Shown piece by piece: positions 18,841 to 29,762 of a DNA stretch of 64,000 nt. The notes beneath the pieces are model-generated. The model was given only the letters and a program-made list of their open reading frames with translations, did not search any database and was not told where the DNA came from. The DNA is from a bacterium (GTDB lineage: Bacteria; Pseudomonadota; Alphaproteobacteria; Acetobacterales; Acetobacteraceae). The stretch lies in assembly GCA_026224825.1 (NCBI GenBank), contig JAMFRO010000105.1, positions 1 through 64,000 on the forward strand, in the 5' to 3' direction. Position numbers and translations under genes: made by a program. The stretch's first letter is position 1; each line of letters starts with the position of its first letter.

Positions 18841-19837
18841 GTTGGGGCGAGATGCGGCCGAATAGCTCCAGCCGGAGGCGCTCAAACCATGAGCCGCGCT
18901 GGTATGTCTCGTTGCGCCGGATGTAGAGTCGCATGGTTTTGGACATGCGGCGGCGCGCGGGCGGATCGGTGTTGTAGGCGGCTTGTACGCCTGACCAGGC
19001 CGCGCCCAGGCAGCCGGAGCGTGTGGCTTTCAGCAGATACGCCAGTATGCGCGGGGTGAGTGCTGACCACGATGCGCCCCATTTGCGGCCGATGATGAGC
19101 CGGTTGCGTACGAAATAGTACATGCGCTGGCTGCTCCAGGCCACACGCGCCTCGGGCGATATTTTATGGATGACGCTTAAAGAGCCGGCATAGGTGATGC
19201 GCCAGTTCAGGGCGATGGCTTTCAGGCAGAAATCATATTCTTCCCAGGTGAAGAAGAGGCTGGGATCATACCCGCCGGCGGCAGTCCAGGCGGAACGCCT
19301 TATGGCGTGGCCGGCACCGACGAATGTTGTTGTATCAAAACTTTCCTTGAAGCGTGGCAGCATCGCTTTGGGGTAGCCCCAACTGGTGAGGTCCGGCTGT
19401 TTGCCGTCGGCGGCCAGAATGTTGAAGCCGATGGCCGCGACATCGGGTGAGAGGCGGAACAGGCGCACGGCCTTGGCGACGATCCATGGGGTTGCGAAGA
19501 CGGCGTCGTTATCGAGGGCGATGATGAATTGCGCATGGCCGAGTGCTGCGGCAGCGGCCCGGCCTCCGGGGACGCCGAGATTGCTGCCTGCTTCGTACAA
19601 GGCGAAATTGGAACGCTGTGCGAATTGCCTGCGTAGTTGCCGCAACATTTCAGGGGCGGACCCTTGGTCCAGCACGGTGATGTGAAAAATACCGCCGCGC
19701 TGGGCGAGGGCGGAGTTTATTGCCTCGATCGTATCGTCCTGCCGGTTGAGCGAGAGGATGATGATGTCGGCATCATAGGCGTCGAGTGGCGGAAGGGCGC
19801 CGGCGGTCCGGCGTAGTGTTGCCTCCTTACCAGGCAT
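18758..19837 (-). CDS. Glycosyltransferase family 2
   Basis: DIIILSLNRQDDTIEAINSAL...LDNDAVFATPW...FFTWEEYDFCLKA. Confidence 0.9.
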   Translation of the reverse strand: MPGKEATLRRTAGALPPLDAYDADIIILSLNRQDDTIEAINSALAQRGGIFHITVLDQGSAPEMLRQLRRQFAQRSNFALYEAGSNLGVPGGRAAAAALGHAQFIIALDNDAVFATPWIVAKAVRLFRLSPDVAAIGFNILAADGKQPDLTSWGYPKAMLPRFKESFDTTTFVGAGHAIRRSAWTAAGGYDPSLFFTWEEYDFCLKAIALNWRITYAGSLSVIHKISPEARVAWSSQRMYYFVRNRLIIGRKWGASWSALTPRILAYLLKATRSGCLGAAWSGVQAAYNTDPPARRRMSKTMRLYIRRNETYQRGSWFERLRLELFGRISPQLTLQAGDAPAPVSPAAPPGHAYKSQSW

Positions 19838-21299
19838 TGGTTTGCAGCAGAATGGCTGGGATGGTTTGTATGAGAATGGAAAGATCGAGCCAGACTGACC
19901 AGGATTGGATATATTCCAGATCGCTGGCGAGCCGCTGCTCCAGGTTTTTCAGCATGGGCGTTGCCCCGCGCAGGCCGCGAATTTGTGCGAGGCCGGTTAT
20001 GCCGGGTTTTACGCGGTGCCGGATTTGATAGAGCTGGAGCGCATTCTCGAAGCTCATGCCTTCAACTTTTGTCTCCGGGGCGTGCGGACGCGGGCCGACC
20101 AGGGACATGTCGCCGCGCAGGACATTGAGGAGCTGGGGCAGTTCATCGAGAGAGCTGCGCCGGAGCAGGTGGCCAATGCCGGTGATGTGCGGGTCTCCGC
20201 GTGCGGCCTGGGAGAATGACCTGTCAGGGTCATGAAGCATGGAGCGGAATTTCAGCACTTCGAACTGATGGCCATGCGCGCCGGTGCGTAGCTGGCGGAA
20301 GAATACGGGGCCGGGGCTGCTGATGCGGATCAGCAGCGCGCAGAGCAGCATCGGCAATGCCGCGAGGGCCAAAAGCAGGCTGGCGGCGGTGATGTCGAAA
20401 ACGCGTTTAAAAAAATTATGCGAGTTCAGGAACTCATCCGTGACGATGGGAATGAGCCGGCATCCGCCGGATTTTTCCCGCAGCACGTCCGGGAGGCTGG
20501 AGGCGACATCGAAGGCCAGCCAGATACGTGCGGGGTAGGATAGAATTTCTTCCCATAAGGCCTGGTTCAGATCGGCTTTTCCGCCATCGAGAGCGGGGTG
20601 ATAGATGAAGATGACATCTCTGATCCGGCTGTTACGTAATTTGGCGCGCAGCGCTGCGAGGTCTGGCAGCACTGGCCATTCATGCTGGAGGGCCGCCTCC
20701 GGCGGATGGGCAAGGTAGAGAACGCCTTCGATCTGGTCCGGCAGGTTTTTGCTGGTGAGGGCTTTGCGCAGATCCTGCGGCGGGGAATCGTAGCACACGA
20801 CGAGTGGGCCTGGATCGGCGTGATGGTGGGCAGAGTCAGCGCGGCTGGGCCTGAGCTGGGTGCGCGCGCCGATGAGCAGGAGAGGGGTGGCCAGCAGGTC
20901 GAGTGCGACCCAGTGGCGGGTGAGTATGTTTTGGTGCCCGAGGATGACGGCCAGGGTTAGCATGCCGAGGCTTGTGGCCAGAAAGCAGTTGGCCGTTAGC
21001 CCGTATTGGGCGCGGCGCGGCACCTCGCCTCTGGTGCTGTAACCGCCATGCGATGCGGTAAGAAGGATGCTGCATAAAGACAGGAGCGACCAGAAGCAGA
21101 TATTTTTTGTTAAGCTTTCTGTGCTTTGACAGAGCAGGCTCCCAATAAGCGGGAGAGAAAAAATGGCCAGAAAATCAACCATGCAATGGATGCTCGCATG
21201 GGGGAGTAAAAAGCGTTTTCCGCTGCCGGCAGGTGGCACAGAGAACCAGCCACGAGCCGCGCTGGAAGGCGCGTGGAACTCGACCATTGAATACACCAA
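19827..21299 (-). CDS. Bacterial sugar transferase (undecaprenyl-phosphate glycosyl-1-phosphate transferase type)
   Basis: KRVFDITAASLLLALAALPMLLCALLIRISSPGPVFFRQLRTGAHGHQFEVLKFRSM...RRSSLDELPQLLNVLRGDMSLVGPRP; N-term start uncertain. Confidence 0.9.
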   Translation of the reverse strand: MVYSMVEFHAPSSAARGWFSVPPAGSGKRFLLPHASIHCMVDFLAIFSLPLIGSLLCQSTESLTKNICFWSLLSLCSILLTASHGGYSTRGEVPRRAQYGLTANCFLATSLGMLTLAVILGHQNILTRHWVALDLLATPLLLIGARTQLRPSRADSAHHHADPGPLVVCYDSPPQDLRKALTSKNLPDQIEGVLYLAHPPEAALQHEWPVLPDLAALRAKLRNSRIRDVIFIYHPALDGGKADLNQALWEEILSYPARIWLAFDVASSLPDVLREKSGGCRLIPIVTDEFLNSHNFFKRVFDITAASLLLALAALPMLLCALLIRISSPGPVFFRQLRTGAHGHQFEVLKFRSMLHDPDRSFSQAARGDPHITGIGHLLRRSSLDELPQLLNVLRGDMSLVGPRPHAPETKVEGMSFENALQLYQIRHRVKPGITGLAQIRGLRGATPMLKNLEQRLASDLEYIQSWSVWLDLSILIQTIPAILLQTNAW

Positions 21300-21338
21300 T
21301 AAGTTGAATTAACTATAATTAAGTCACTTATGGTTGTA

Positions 21339-21809
21339 TTAACTAAAGACAAAGCGCTTGGAAAGAAAATAATTGAAGCAAAGCCCTGAAATCGAACCAG
21401 CCGCGATTGCAAGCACTGGTTGAGTGTAAAAAATATCGGTTTTTGCGGTGGCGATGAAGTATTTGGAGACTAAAGTGAAGTAAACGCCACGGTTGAAGAC
21501 GAAACCGATGGCATTGGCCGTCATGAACTTGGCCCATTGCACATGCGGGGCCGCGTGTTGGTGGTGGCGGTAGGTCCATAGGCGGTTGACCGCCCAGTTG
21601 GCGGTTGCCGCGACCAGAAAGCCACAGGTGCCCGCGACATACAGGTTGGTGTGGGAGCGCAGCGCGTAGACCGTGCCGGTATCCCAGCAGAAGCCGAGCG
21701 TACCGACGATGCCGAAGCGGATGAAGTTCTCGCTGAGCCCTACACGCGAAAGTAGTGCAACCCCCTTGTCGAGCAGGGTCAGCAGATCGCGCGATGTGGA
21801 ACTGGCCAT
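21339..21809 (-). CDS. GtrA family membrane protein
   Basis: FIRFGIVGTLGFCWDTGTVYAL...NWAVNRLWTYRHH...YFLSKRFVFS. Confidence 0.88.
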   Translation of the reverse strand: MASSTSRDLLTLLDKGVALLSRVGLSENFIRFGIVGTLGFCWDTGTVYALRSHTNLYVAGTCGFLVAATANWAVNRLWTYRHHQHAAPHVQWAKFMTANAIGFVFNRGVYFTLVSKYFIATAKTDIFYTQPVLAIAAGSISGLCFNYFLSKRFVFS

Positions 21810-21825
21810 TTAGCTTTGCGTTCCG

Positions 21826-23115
21826 TTAGCTGGCGAACGGGTCCTGAACCAGGATCGTGTCATCCCGCTCAGGGCTGGTCGACAGCAGGGTGACGGGGGC
21901 TTCGACGAGTTCCTCGATGCGTTTGACGTATTTGATGGCGGCGGCGGGCAGTTGGGCCCAGCTTCGGGCGCCGCGGGTGGAGTCGCTCCAGCCTTCCAGC
22001 GTCTCGTAGATGGGGGTGGCGGCGGCCTGGGCTGCCATGCCGGCGGGGAGATGGCGGTAGGTTTGGCCATTGATGTCGTAGCCGGTGCAGATTTTCAGCT
22101 CGGCGAAGCCGTCCAGAACGTCGAGCTTGGTGAGGGCGAGGCCGTTGATGCCGCCGACCTTGACGGCCTGACGGACCATGGCGGCGTCGAACCAGCCGCA
22201 GCGGCGTTTGCGGCCGGTGACGGTACCGAATTCATGGCCGCGCTCACCGAGGAGCTGGCCGGTTTTGTCGTGCAGCTCCGTGGGGAAGGGGCCGGAGCCG
22301 ACCCGGGTGCAATAGGCTTTGGCGATGCCGAGCACGCGGCCCACGGCATCCGGCCCCACGCCGCTGCCGCTGGCGGCGGTGCCGGCCACGGTGTTGGAGG
22401 AGGTGACGAACGGGTAGGTGCCGTGGTCGACATCGAGCATCACGGCCTGCGCGCCTTCGAACAGGATTTTGCTCCCGGCCTGCCGTGCGGCGGCGAGGCG
22501 CTCCCAGACGGGCTCGGCATAGGGCAGCAGTTTGGGGGCGAGTTGCAGCAGGCTTTCGAGGAGGGCGGCTTTCTCGAAGATGGGCGCGCCCAGACCTGCC
22601 AGCAGCGTGTTGTGGTGCAGCAGCAGCTCGTCGAGCTTGGCGGAGAGGGTTTCCGGCTCGGCTAAGTCGCAGACGCGGATGGCGCGGCGGGCCACTTTAT
22701 CTTCGTAAGCCGGGCCGATGCCACGCCCGGTTGTGCCGATCTTGCGGTCGCCACGGGCGGCTTCGCGGGCGCTGTCCAGGGCTGCGTGCAGGGGGAGGAT
22801 GAGTGGGGCGTTATCGGCGATTCGCAGGGTTTCCGGTGAGACCGGCAGGCCTTGGGCGATCACGCGCTCGATTTCGGCAAGTAGCGCGATGGGGTCGATG
22901 ACCACACCATTGCCGATGATGCCGAGCTTGCCGCGCACCAGGCCGGAGGGCAGGAGCGAGAGTTTGTAGGTCTGATTGCCGACGACCAGAGTGTGGCCGG
23001 CATTGTGCCCGCCCTGGAAGCGCACCACGATATCAGCGCGGCTGGCCAGCCAGTCCACAACCTTGCCTTTGCCCTCGTCACCCCATTGTGCGCCGATGAT
23101 CGTTACATTCGTCAT
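21826..23115 (-). CDS. purA: Adenylosuccinate synthetase
   Basis: [45 protein letters not shown]. Confidence 0.98.
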   Translation of the reverse strand: MTNVTIIGAQWGDEGKGKVVDWLASRADIVVRFQGGHNAGHTLVVGNQTYKLSLLPSGLVRGKLGIIGNGVVIDPIALLAEIERVIAQGLPVSPETLRIADNAPLILPLHAALDSAREAARGDRKIGTTGRGIGPAYEDKVARRAIRVCDLAEPETLSAKLDELLLHHNTLLAGLGAPIFEKAALLESLLQLAPKLLPYAEPVWERLAAARQAGSKILFEGAQAVMLDVDHGTYPFVTSSNTVAGTAASGSGVGPDAVGRVLGIAKAYCTRVGSGPFPTELHDKTGQLLGERGHEFGTVTGRKRRCGWFDAAMVRQAVKVGGINGLALTKLDVLDGFAELKICTGYDINGQTYRHLPAGMAAQAAATPIYETLEGWSDSTRGARSWAQLPAAAIKYVKRIEELVEAPVTLLSTSPERDDTILVQDPFAS

Positions 23116-23124
23116 AGAAAATCC

Positions 23125-24258
23125 TTAACCAAGCGGGGTGATTGTGCCGTCGAGATGGATATGGCTGCAGCCCAGATGTTGGGCTTCGGTTTTGGCGTCA
23201 GCCAGCGGTGCGAGACCGGCGATTGTGGCGAAGCCTTGCGCACGGTACGCGGCGGCGGCGGCGGCCGGTGTGCCATGCGGCAGATAGAGGCGCTGGCGCA
23301 GTGCCGGGGGCGGGGCCAGCCGGGTGATGGTGTCCGGGTAGAGGGTGATACCGGTTGCTGGTTCGCCGTCGCCGCAGATGTAACGCCCGCCGCGGCCGAG
23401 CTCTGCTTGGCGGCCGGGCGCAAAAACGGTCATGCACACGCCGGTGTGGTATTGGTAGCCGCGGAATTCCACGGGATCGACGGTGAGGGGCAGATCCGGT
23501 CTGGCGCGGCGGATGGCGGCGACGGTGTCGGCCAGCCGCAGGACCTGGGTTTTGGCTTCGCCGGAGAGAGGGATGGCGAGTAAGGCCGGGACGCCGCGTT
23601 CGGCGGGGCCGCTGGCGTTCAGCAATTGCAGCAGGAGGGGCGCCTCACCCAATTCGGCGACGGCGGCGGCGTCCTTGCGGTCCAGCGCATGGGCCAGCAG
23701 GGTTTTGCGCTCGGCCGGGATGCCGCTGAGCAGTTCTGGGACGAGCCGGGGGATGGTGAGATCGACGCTGAGGCTTGTAAGCCCGATGGCGGCGAGGGCC
23801 TCCACGGCGGTGAGGATGATCTCGGCATCGGCTTGTGCGGTGTCGTTGCCGATGAGCTCGATGCCGGCCTGGGCGATTTGACGTTCCGGCTGGAGGTGGG
23901 AGCCACGAATCCGCAGGCATTGGCCGGCATAGGTGAGGCGCAGGGGCCGGGGGCTGTCGGCCAGGCGGGTGGTGGCCAGACGGGCAATTTGCGGGGTGGT
24001 GTCCGCGCGCAGGGCCATCATGCGCTGGCTTTCCGGGTCCATGAGGCGGAAGGCCTGGTCGGTTGTGGCGGCGCCTGAGCCGGAAAACAGGCTGTCCTCG
24101 AACTCCAGCAGCGGCGGGTCCACACGCTCATAGCCGTGGGCCGCGAAGCAATCCATGATTGCCGCGACGGAACGGGCTTCGAGCTCCGCCTCCGGCGGGA
24201 GTACGTCTCGCAGGCCAGAAGGGAGCAAAGCGGGGTGTAGTTGTGGTGTCTCGTTCAT
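23125..24258 (-). CDS. hisZ: ATP phosphoribosyltransferase regulatory subunit
   Basis: ALLPSGLRDVLPPEAELEARSVAAIMDCFAAHGYERVDPPLLEFEDSL; HisRS-like fold next to purA. Confidence 0.9.
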   Translation of the reverse strand: MNETPQLHPALLPSGLRDVLPPEAELEARSVAAIMDCFAAHGYERVDPPLLEFEDSLFSGSGAATTDQAFRLMDPESQRMMALRADTTPQIARLATTRLADSPRPLRLTYAGQCLRIRGSHLQPERQIAQAGIELIGNDTAQADAEIILTAVEALAAIGLTSLSVDLTIPRLVPELLSGIPAERKTLLAHALDRKDAAAVAELGEAPLLLQLLNASGPAERGVPALLAIPLSGEAKTQVLRLADTVAAIRRARPDLPLTVDPVEFRGYQYHTGVCMTVFAPGRQAELGRGGRYICGDGEPATGITLYPDTITRLAPPPALRQRLYLPHGTPAAAAAAYRAQGFATIAGLAPLADAKTEAQHLGCSHIHLDGTITPLG

Positions 24259-24372
24259 GGGAACCGTTAGGGTGGCGCGGCGCTATAGCATTGCTGAGCT
24301 TCAGGTCCAATTGCCCCGGCGCGGTTGTTAAGATATCCCCGATGCAACACAACCTAGACGGGTCCACACTGA

Positions 24373-25809
24373 GTGCTGTTCAATAGCAGGCTGTTCATCC
24401 TGGTGTTCCTGCCGGTGGTATTGGCGGGATTTTTTGGGCTGGCGCGGCTGGGGCGCCGGGCGGCGTTGCAATGGCTGCTGGTGTGCAGCTTGTTCTTTTA
24501 TTCCTGGTGGAAGCCGGAGTTGCTGGTGTTGCTGCTGCTCTCCATGGGCGTGAATTTTTGCCTTGGGCGGAGGATTGCGAGGTCTGGGCGCGGGCTGGTG
24601 TTGGGGCTGGTGTTCAATCTCGGGCTGCTGGGGTTTTTTAAATATGCGGGGTTTTTGGCCTCGTTGTTTGGCGGCAGTCTGCCTTTTGGCGGGATTTATC
24701 TGCCGCTGGGCATAAGTTTTTTTACGTTTCAGCAGATTATGTATCTGGCCGACGTCGCATCGGGCGATATCCAACCGGCACCTTTTCTCGATTATGCCTG
24801 TTTCATCAGCTTTTTTCCGCATCTCATCGCGGGGCCGATTGTTCGGCCGCGGCATATTTTGCCGCAACTGGCGGGGCTGGAGCCATTTGCGGATTGGCGG
24901 GGGCGGCTGGTTTGGGGCGTGGAAATTTTTCTGCTGGGGTTAGCGAAGAAACTGGTGTTGGCGGATGGGCTGGCGCGATTTGCCGATCCTGGATTTGCGG
25001 CGGCGGCGCGGTTGGAGCCGATCAGCCTGATCGAGGCCTGGGTGGCGCTGCTGGCTTATGCGCTGCAGATTTATTTCGATTTTTCCGGGTATTCGGATAT
25101 GGCGATTGGTCTGGCGAAAATGTTCGGGATCGATTTTCCGGTCAATTTTAATAGTCCTTATAAGGCTATCAACATCAGCGATTTCTGGCGCCGGTGGAAT
25201 ATCACCCTCAGCGGGTTTTTGCGGGAGTATTTGTATATTCCGCTGGGTGGGAACCGGCATGGTGAGGCGCGCCGGGTTTTCAATTTGATGGTGACGATGC
25301 TTTTGGGCGGGTTGTGGCATGGGGCGGCTTTGCGTTTTTTGCTCTGGGGTGGGGTGCATGGGGTTTATCTTGTTATCCATGGCTGGAGCGAGCGGTTAAA
25401 ACTGCGGGTGCCGAAAGCGCTGGGTTGGGCGCTGACTTTGTTCTGTGTACTCATGGCGTGGGTGCCGTTTCGCGCGGCGGGGGTTGCGCCGGTGGTGGAT
25501 TTTTACCGTGGGTTGTTCGGCTTTAACGGTGTTGCCATTCCGGAGATTTTGCTCCGGTTGATGCCGTTTCTCGGGCGTGTTGGTCATGCGGTGCCGGTGC
25601 TCCCGTATCTCGGGGATGCCAGGACGATGAGTCTGCCGCAGGCGGTTTTGTTTTTGGGGTTGGGCTGGTTCATTACTCTGGGTCTGCCGCAATTGCATGG
25701 CATGAGTGAGCGGCGGCGCGGCGTGGCTTTGGTGGCGGGTTTTGCGCTGAGCGTGCAGGCGTTGTTTTTTGCGCCGGCCGCGATTCCGTTTTTATATTTT
25801 CAGTTCTGA
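24373..25809 (+). CDS. MBOAT family O-acyltransferase (AlgI-like)
   Basis: MLFNSRLFILVFLPVVLAGFF...SFFPHLIAGPIVRPR...NISDFWRRWNITLSGFLREYLYIPLGGNR...LWHGAALRFLLWGGVHG; GTG start. Confidence 0.94.
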   Translation: MLFNSRLFILVFLPVVLAGFFGLARLGRRAALQWLLVCSLFFYSWWKPELLVLLLLSMGVNFCLGRRIARSGRGLVLGLVFNLGLLGFFKYAGFLASLFGGSLPFGGIYLPLGISFFTFQQIMYLADVASGDIQPAPFLDYACFISFFPHLIAGPIVRPRHILPQLAGLEPFADWRGRLVWGVEIFLLGLAKKLVLADGLARFADPGFAAAARLEPISLIEAWVALLAYALQIYFDFSGYSDMAIGLAKMFGIDFPVNFNSPYKAINISDFWRRWNITLSGFLREYLYIPLGGNRHGEARRVFNLMVTMLLGGLWHGAALRFLLWGGVHGVYLVIHGWSERLKLRVPKALGWALTLFCVLMAWVPFRAAGVAPVVDFYRGLFGFNGVAIPEILLRLMPFLGRVGHAVPVLPYLGDARTMSLPQAVLFLGLGWFITLGLPQLHGMSERRRGVALVAGFALSVQALFFAPAAIPFLYFQF

Positions 25810-25811
25810 CG

Positions 25812-26813
25812 ATGTGGCGCTTGCTCAGATTATGTGGCCTGTCTCTGCTGGTATATTTGGCGGTGTTTTCCATGGTGGTGGACCGGCCGCTGTCGCTTGG
25901 TGTGTTGCGGCTTGAGTTGTTGCAGAAAGCGGCCAGACTGGCGGTGCTGCCTTCGCCAAAATTGGTGATTCTGGCCGGGTCGAATGGGCCGTATTCGCAT
26001 TCATGCGTGGTTTTTTCGGCGATGTTGAACATGCGTTGCGAGAATGCGGGGATTGCGGTTGGTATCGGGCTTGATGATATTTTTGTGCGGTATGAGCCGT
26101 TTTTGCATGTTGGCGATGTTGTTTATATGCCGATGGAGTTGCAGCAATATACGGCGACGGCGCGCGGGTATCAGGCGTCCGTGGATGGCGCGTTTTTGCT
26201 CCGGCGGGATAGGTTTGTGTTGAGGCAATTGCCGTTGCCACGGGTGCTGGGGGCGGGTTTTTGTTGTAGCCTGGCGGATTTTACGGAATCTGTGGTGGAG
26301 ATGCCGTTGGCTGGGTTGGGCGTTATTCAACCGGGTAAAATTCTTGGTGCTGAATATAACGAGCAAGGGGACCGGATTGACAATGAACTTGCCGATCGGG
26401 ATGCGGCGCTATTGGTGCAGCCGGCGCGGGCCGTGCCGGCTGTGCAGGATATTGAATCTGGCTATGGTACCGCGTTAATTGCGGGGTTTGTGGCGCGCGA
26501 ATCACGTAAGGGTGTGATTGTTATTGGCGGCATGCCTGTCGATTATTCTGAGGTCCATGTGCCGGATAGTGTCATATTGGCGATTGCCGGTATTTTTGAG
26601 GCGAATGGTGGTAAATTCACGGTTCTGCCTGATCTAAGTGAATATCCGCGCGCGGATTTCTTCAATGGCGAGGATCATTTGGCGCAGCCCTGCCAATATA
26701 TGCATTCGATATTTATCGCATGGCGTTTGGCGGCACTCCTGCACAAGCAGGCCGTGCTGCCGCCGGTATCGGTTTCGAATCTTGCCGCGGCATGCCCGTC
26801 AGTGGCGGATTAG
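25812..26813 (+). CDS. Hypothetical exported protein paired with MBOAT; possible divergent SGNH/DltD-like acyl-hydrolase/transferase
   Basis: N-terminal TM; GSN block [14 protein letters not shown] and C-terminal [18 protein letters not shown]; 2-nt gap from the MBOAT stop codon. Confidence 0.6.
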   Translation: MWRLLRLCGLSLLVYLAVFSMVVDRPLSLGVLRLELLQKAARLAVLPSPKLVILAGSNGPYSHSCVVFSAMLNMRCENAGIAVGIGLDDIFVRYEPFLHVGDVVYMPMELQQYTATARGYQASVDGAFLLRRDRFVLRQLPLPRVLGAGFCCSLADFTESVVEMPLAGLGVIQPGKILGAEYNEQGDRIDNELADRDAALLVQPARAVPAVQDIESGYGTALIAGFVARESRKGVIVIGGMPVDYSEVHVPDSVILAIAGIFEANGGKFTVLPDLSEYPRADFFNGEDHLAQPCQYMHSIFIAWRLAALLHKQAVLPPVSVSNLAAACPSVAD

Positions 26814-28687
26814 ACGACGACGGCACTTTGCCGGCTGGCTATGGATGACCAGATTTGTGCTTCGTCCTCGTCGAATAATTCGGTCAGCTTGCGCATCATC
26901 GTGCCGCCGAGCTCTTCGGCATCCACGATGGTGACCGCGCGGCGGTAGTAGCGGGTTACGTCGTGGCCGATGCCGATGGCGATCAGCTCCACGGCGTTGC
27001 GGCTTTCGATGTCGCGGATGACGTCGCGCAGATGCCGTTCGAGGTAATTGCCGGCGTTTACGGAGAGGGTGGAATCATCGACGGGGGCGCCGTCGCTGAT
27101 GACCATGAGGATGCGGCGGTGTTCCGGCCGGGCGAGCAGGCGGCGGTAGGCCCAGAGCAGGGCCTCGCCGTCGATGTTTTCCTTGAGCAGGCCTTCGCGC
27201 AGCATCAGCCCGAGGTTTTTGCGGGCGCGGCGCCAGGGGGCGTCGGCGGATTTGTAGATGATGTGGCGCAGGTCGTTGAGGCGGCCGGGCATGGCGGGCT
27301 TGCCGGCGGCGATCCATTGTTCGCGGCTCTGGCCGCCTTTCCAGGCGCGGGTGGTGAAGCCGAGGACTTCCACTTTTACCGCGCAGCGCTCCAGCGTACG
27401 GGCCAGAATATCACCGCACATGGCGGCGACGGTGATGGGACGGCCGCGCATGGAGCCGGAGTTGTCGATGAGGAGGGTGACGACCGTGTCGCGGAAATCC
27501 GTGTCGAGCTCGCGCTTGTAGGTGAGGGCCAGTAGCGGGTCGATGATGATGCGCGAGAGCCGGGCGGCGTCCAGCATGCCTTCTTCCAGGTCGAACTCCC
27601 AGGCGCGGGTTTGCTGGGCCAGGAGGCGGCGTTGCAGGCGGTTGGCGAGTTTGGCGACGACGGCGTGGAGATGCAGCAACTGCTGGTCCAGTTGCTGGCG
27701 CAGCCGGGTCAGCTCGTCGGCGTCGCAGAGATCTTCGGCGTCGATTTCTTCGTCGAAACTGCGGGTGAAGGCGCGGTAGGCGGTGTGGTCATCGCTGGGC
27801 AGGGTGTTGCGGCGGGGTTGCGGGCCGGAGGGGGCGTCACCCGCATCGGCTGCCATGTCTTCGGAGTCGGATTCGTCCTGCTCATAGTCTTCCGGCGAGG
27901 CGCCCTCGGTCATTTCCGGGGCGGTGGCGAGCATGGGGTTTTCCTGCGTCTCGCTCTGGCTCTCGCCATCCTGGGAATTGTCCTGCTGCGAGGTTTCCTC
28001 GCTACTGTCGTCATCATTCTCCGAATCGTCGCTATCGGCGGGTTCGCTCTCGCCTTCGGCCAGATCGACCGCGGCGAGCAGTTTGCGGGCGGCACGGATG
28101 TAGCGGGATTGGTTGTGGCGGGTGGTGGCGAGTTCGTCGAGCGCGGCTTCGGCGGCCGGGCCCAGCGTGTTGCGCCATAGGTCCAGAATGTGTTTGGCCG
28201 AGTCGGGGACAGCGGATGGGTCCATGCGCTCGCGGGCCAGGAGTGAGAGGGCGGTGCCGAGCGGGAGCTGGTCGCGTTCGGTCATGCGGTCGAGCCCGTT
28301 GCCTTCGCATTCCTCGTTGAGACGGCCACGCAGATTGGCGGTGACGCCGGCCATGTGTTCGGCGCCGACGATGTCTATTCTGCTCCGCTCCAGCGCGTCA
28401 TAGGCCTCGCGCGCCTCGCGGGAGCCGGGCTGGCGGGCGTTGTGCAGAGAATCGTCGTGGTAGCGCAGGCGGAGGGCCATGGCATCCGCGGCGCCGCGGA
28501 GTTTGGCGGTCTCGCTGGCGGGGAGGGCGCGCGAGGGTGAGGGCAGGCGGATGCGCTTGCCGGCGAGTGCGGCGGGGCCCGGTTGATAGGTGATCTGCGT
28601 ATCCGCAACACCCGCCATGGCGCGCAGCGTGTTCGCTGTGGCGCGTTTGAAATCCTCGGCTTTGCCCTGGTCGTTTTTATCGCTCAT
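26810..28687 (-). CDS. cobT: Cobaltochelatase subunit CobT
   Basis: Acidic central region; C-terminal [54 protein letters not shown]. Confidence 0.94.
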   Translation of the reverse strand: MSDKNDQGKAEDFKRATANTLRAMAGVADTQITYQPGPAALAGKRIRLPSPSRALPASETAKLRGAADAMALRLRYHDDSLHNARQPGSREAREAYDALERSRIDIVGAEHMAGVTANLRGRLNEECEGNGLDRMTERDQLPLGTALSLLARERMDPSAVPDSAKHILDLWRNTLGPAAEAALDELATTRHNQSRYIRAARKLLAAVDLAEGESEPADSDDSENDDDSSEETSQQDNSQDGESQSETQENPMLATAPEMTEGASPEDYEQDESDSEDMAADAGDAPSGPQPRRNTLPSDDHTAYRAFTRSFDEEIDAEDLCDADELTRLRQQLDQQLLHLHAVVAKLANRLQRRLLAQQTRAWEFDLEEGMLDAARLSRIIIDPLLALTYKRELDTDFRDTVVTLLIDNSGSMRGRPITVAAMCGDILARTLERCAVKVEVLGFTTRAWKGGQSREQWIAAGKPAMPGRLNDLRHIIYKSADAPWRRARKNLGLMLREGLLKENIDGEALLWAYRRLLARPEHRRILMVISDGAPVDDSTLSVNAGNYLERHLRDVIRDIESRNAVELIAIGIGHDVTRYYRRAVTIVDAEELGGTMMRKLTELFDEDEAQIWSSIASRQSAVVV

Positions 28688-28693
28688 GGCGCG

Positions 28694-29704
28694 TTAGGCG
28701 GGCTTGCGCAGGCCGGTTGGGATCTCTTCGTTGAAGCAGCGCTGGTAGTATTCTGCCACGGTGTTGCGCTCCGCTTCGTCGCATTTGTTGAGGAAGGTGA
28801 GGCGGAAGGCGAAGCCCACGTCAGTGAAAATACGGGTGTTTTCCGCCCAGGTGATGACCGTGCGCGGCGACATGACGGTGGAGATGTCACCCGCGATGAA
28901 GCCGGCGCGGGTGAGGTCGGCCAGGGCCACCATGCTCTCGGTGCGCTTTTTCCAGACGGGATCGTTGGCGGCCAGACCGAGTTTGGCCAGGACGATGGCG
29001 ACTTCCTGGGCATGCGGCAGGTAGTTCAGCGTGGCCACGATATTCCAGCGGTCCATCTGGCCTTGGTTGATCTGCTGCGTGCCGTGATAGAGGCCGGTGG
29101 TGTCGCCCAGCCCGACGGTGTTGGCGGTGGCGAACAGGCGGAAGGCCGGGTGCGGGCGGATGACGCGGTTCTGGTCGAGCAGGGTCAGTTTGCCCTCGAC
29201 CTCCAGCACGCGCTGGATCACGAACATTACGTCCGGGCGTCCGGCGTCGTATTCGTCGAATACCAGAGCGCAGGGGTGCTGCAGGGCCCAGGGAAGGATG
29301 CCTTCGCGGAATTCCGTGACCTGTTTGCCCTCCTTCAGCACGATGGCGTCTTTGCCGATGAGGTCGATGCGGCTGATGTGGCTGTCCAGATTGACACGGA
29401 TGCAGGGCCAGTTGAGGCGGGCGGCGACCTGTTCGACATGGGTCGATTTGCCGGTGCCGTGATAGCCCTGGATCATCACCCGGCGGTTGAAGGTGAAGCC
29501 GGCGAGAATGGCCAGCGTGGTCTCCTTGTCGAACTGATAGGCCGGGTCGATTTCCGGCACATGTTCGGTGCGGACCGAGAAGGCCGGTACGTCGAGGTCC
29601 GAATCGATGCCGAAGGTCTCGCGGGCCTTTACGGTCTTGTCGGGGAGGTTGATGGCCGAGGTGGGCGGGGTGAGGGGCTCGGCGATCGCGGCGGCGTCAT
29701 TCAT
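28694..29704 (-). CDS. cobS: Cobaltochelatase subunit CobS (AAA+ MoxR-like)
   Basis: [57 protein letters not shown]. Confidence 0.95.
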   Translation of the reverse strand: MNDAAAIAEPLTPPTSAINLPDKTVKARETFGIDSDLDVPAFSVRTEHVPEIDPAYQFDKETTLAILAGFTFNRRVMIQGYHGTGKSTHVEQVAARLNWPCIRVNLDSHISRIDLIGKDAIVLKEGKQVTEFREGILPWALQHPCALVFDEYDAGRPDVMFVIQRVLEVEGKLTLLDQNRVIRPHPAFRLFATANTVGLGDTTGLYHGTQQINQGQMDRWNIVATLNYLPHAQEVAIVLAKLGLAANDPVWKKRTESMVALADLTRAGFIAGDISTVMSPRTVITWAENTRIFTDVGFAFRLTFLNKCDEAERNTVAEYYQRCFNEEIPTGLRKPA

Positions 29705-29762
29705 TCAACTCATCCTACTACTTAACGGCTCGTATTTGGTTTGCCATTCTTCCGCGCATTTC

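Noticed and set aside
26810-29704. MoxR AAA+/VWA pair as a possible ternary regulatory or defence system
   Set aside because: Sequences and neighbours (J-domain, bolA) match the standard alphaproteobacterial cobS-cobT cobaltochelatase arrangement.
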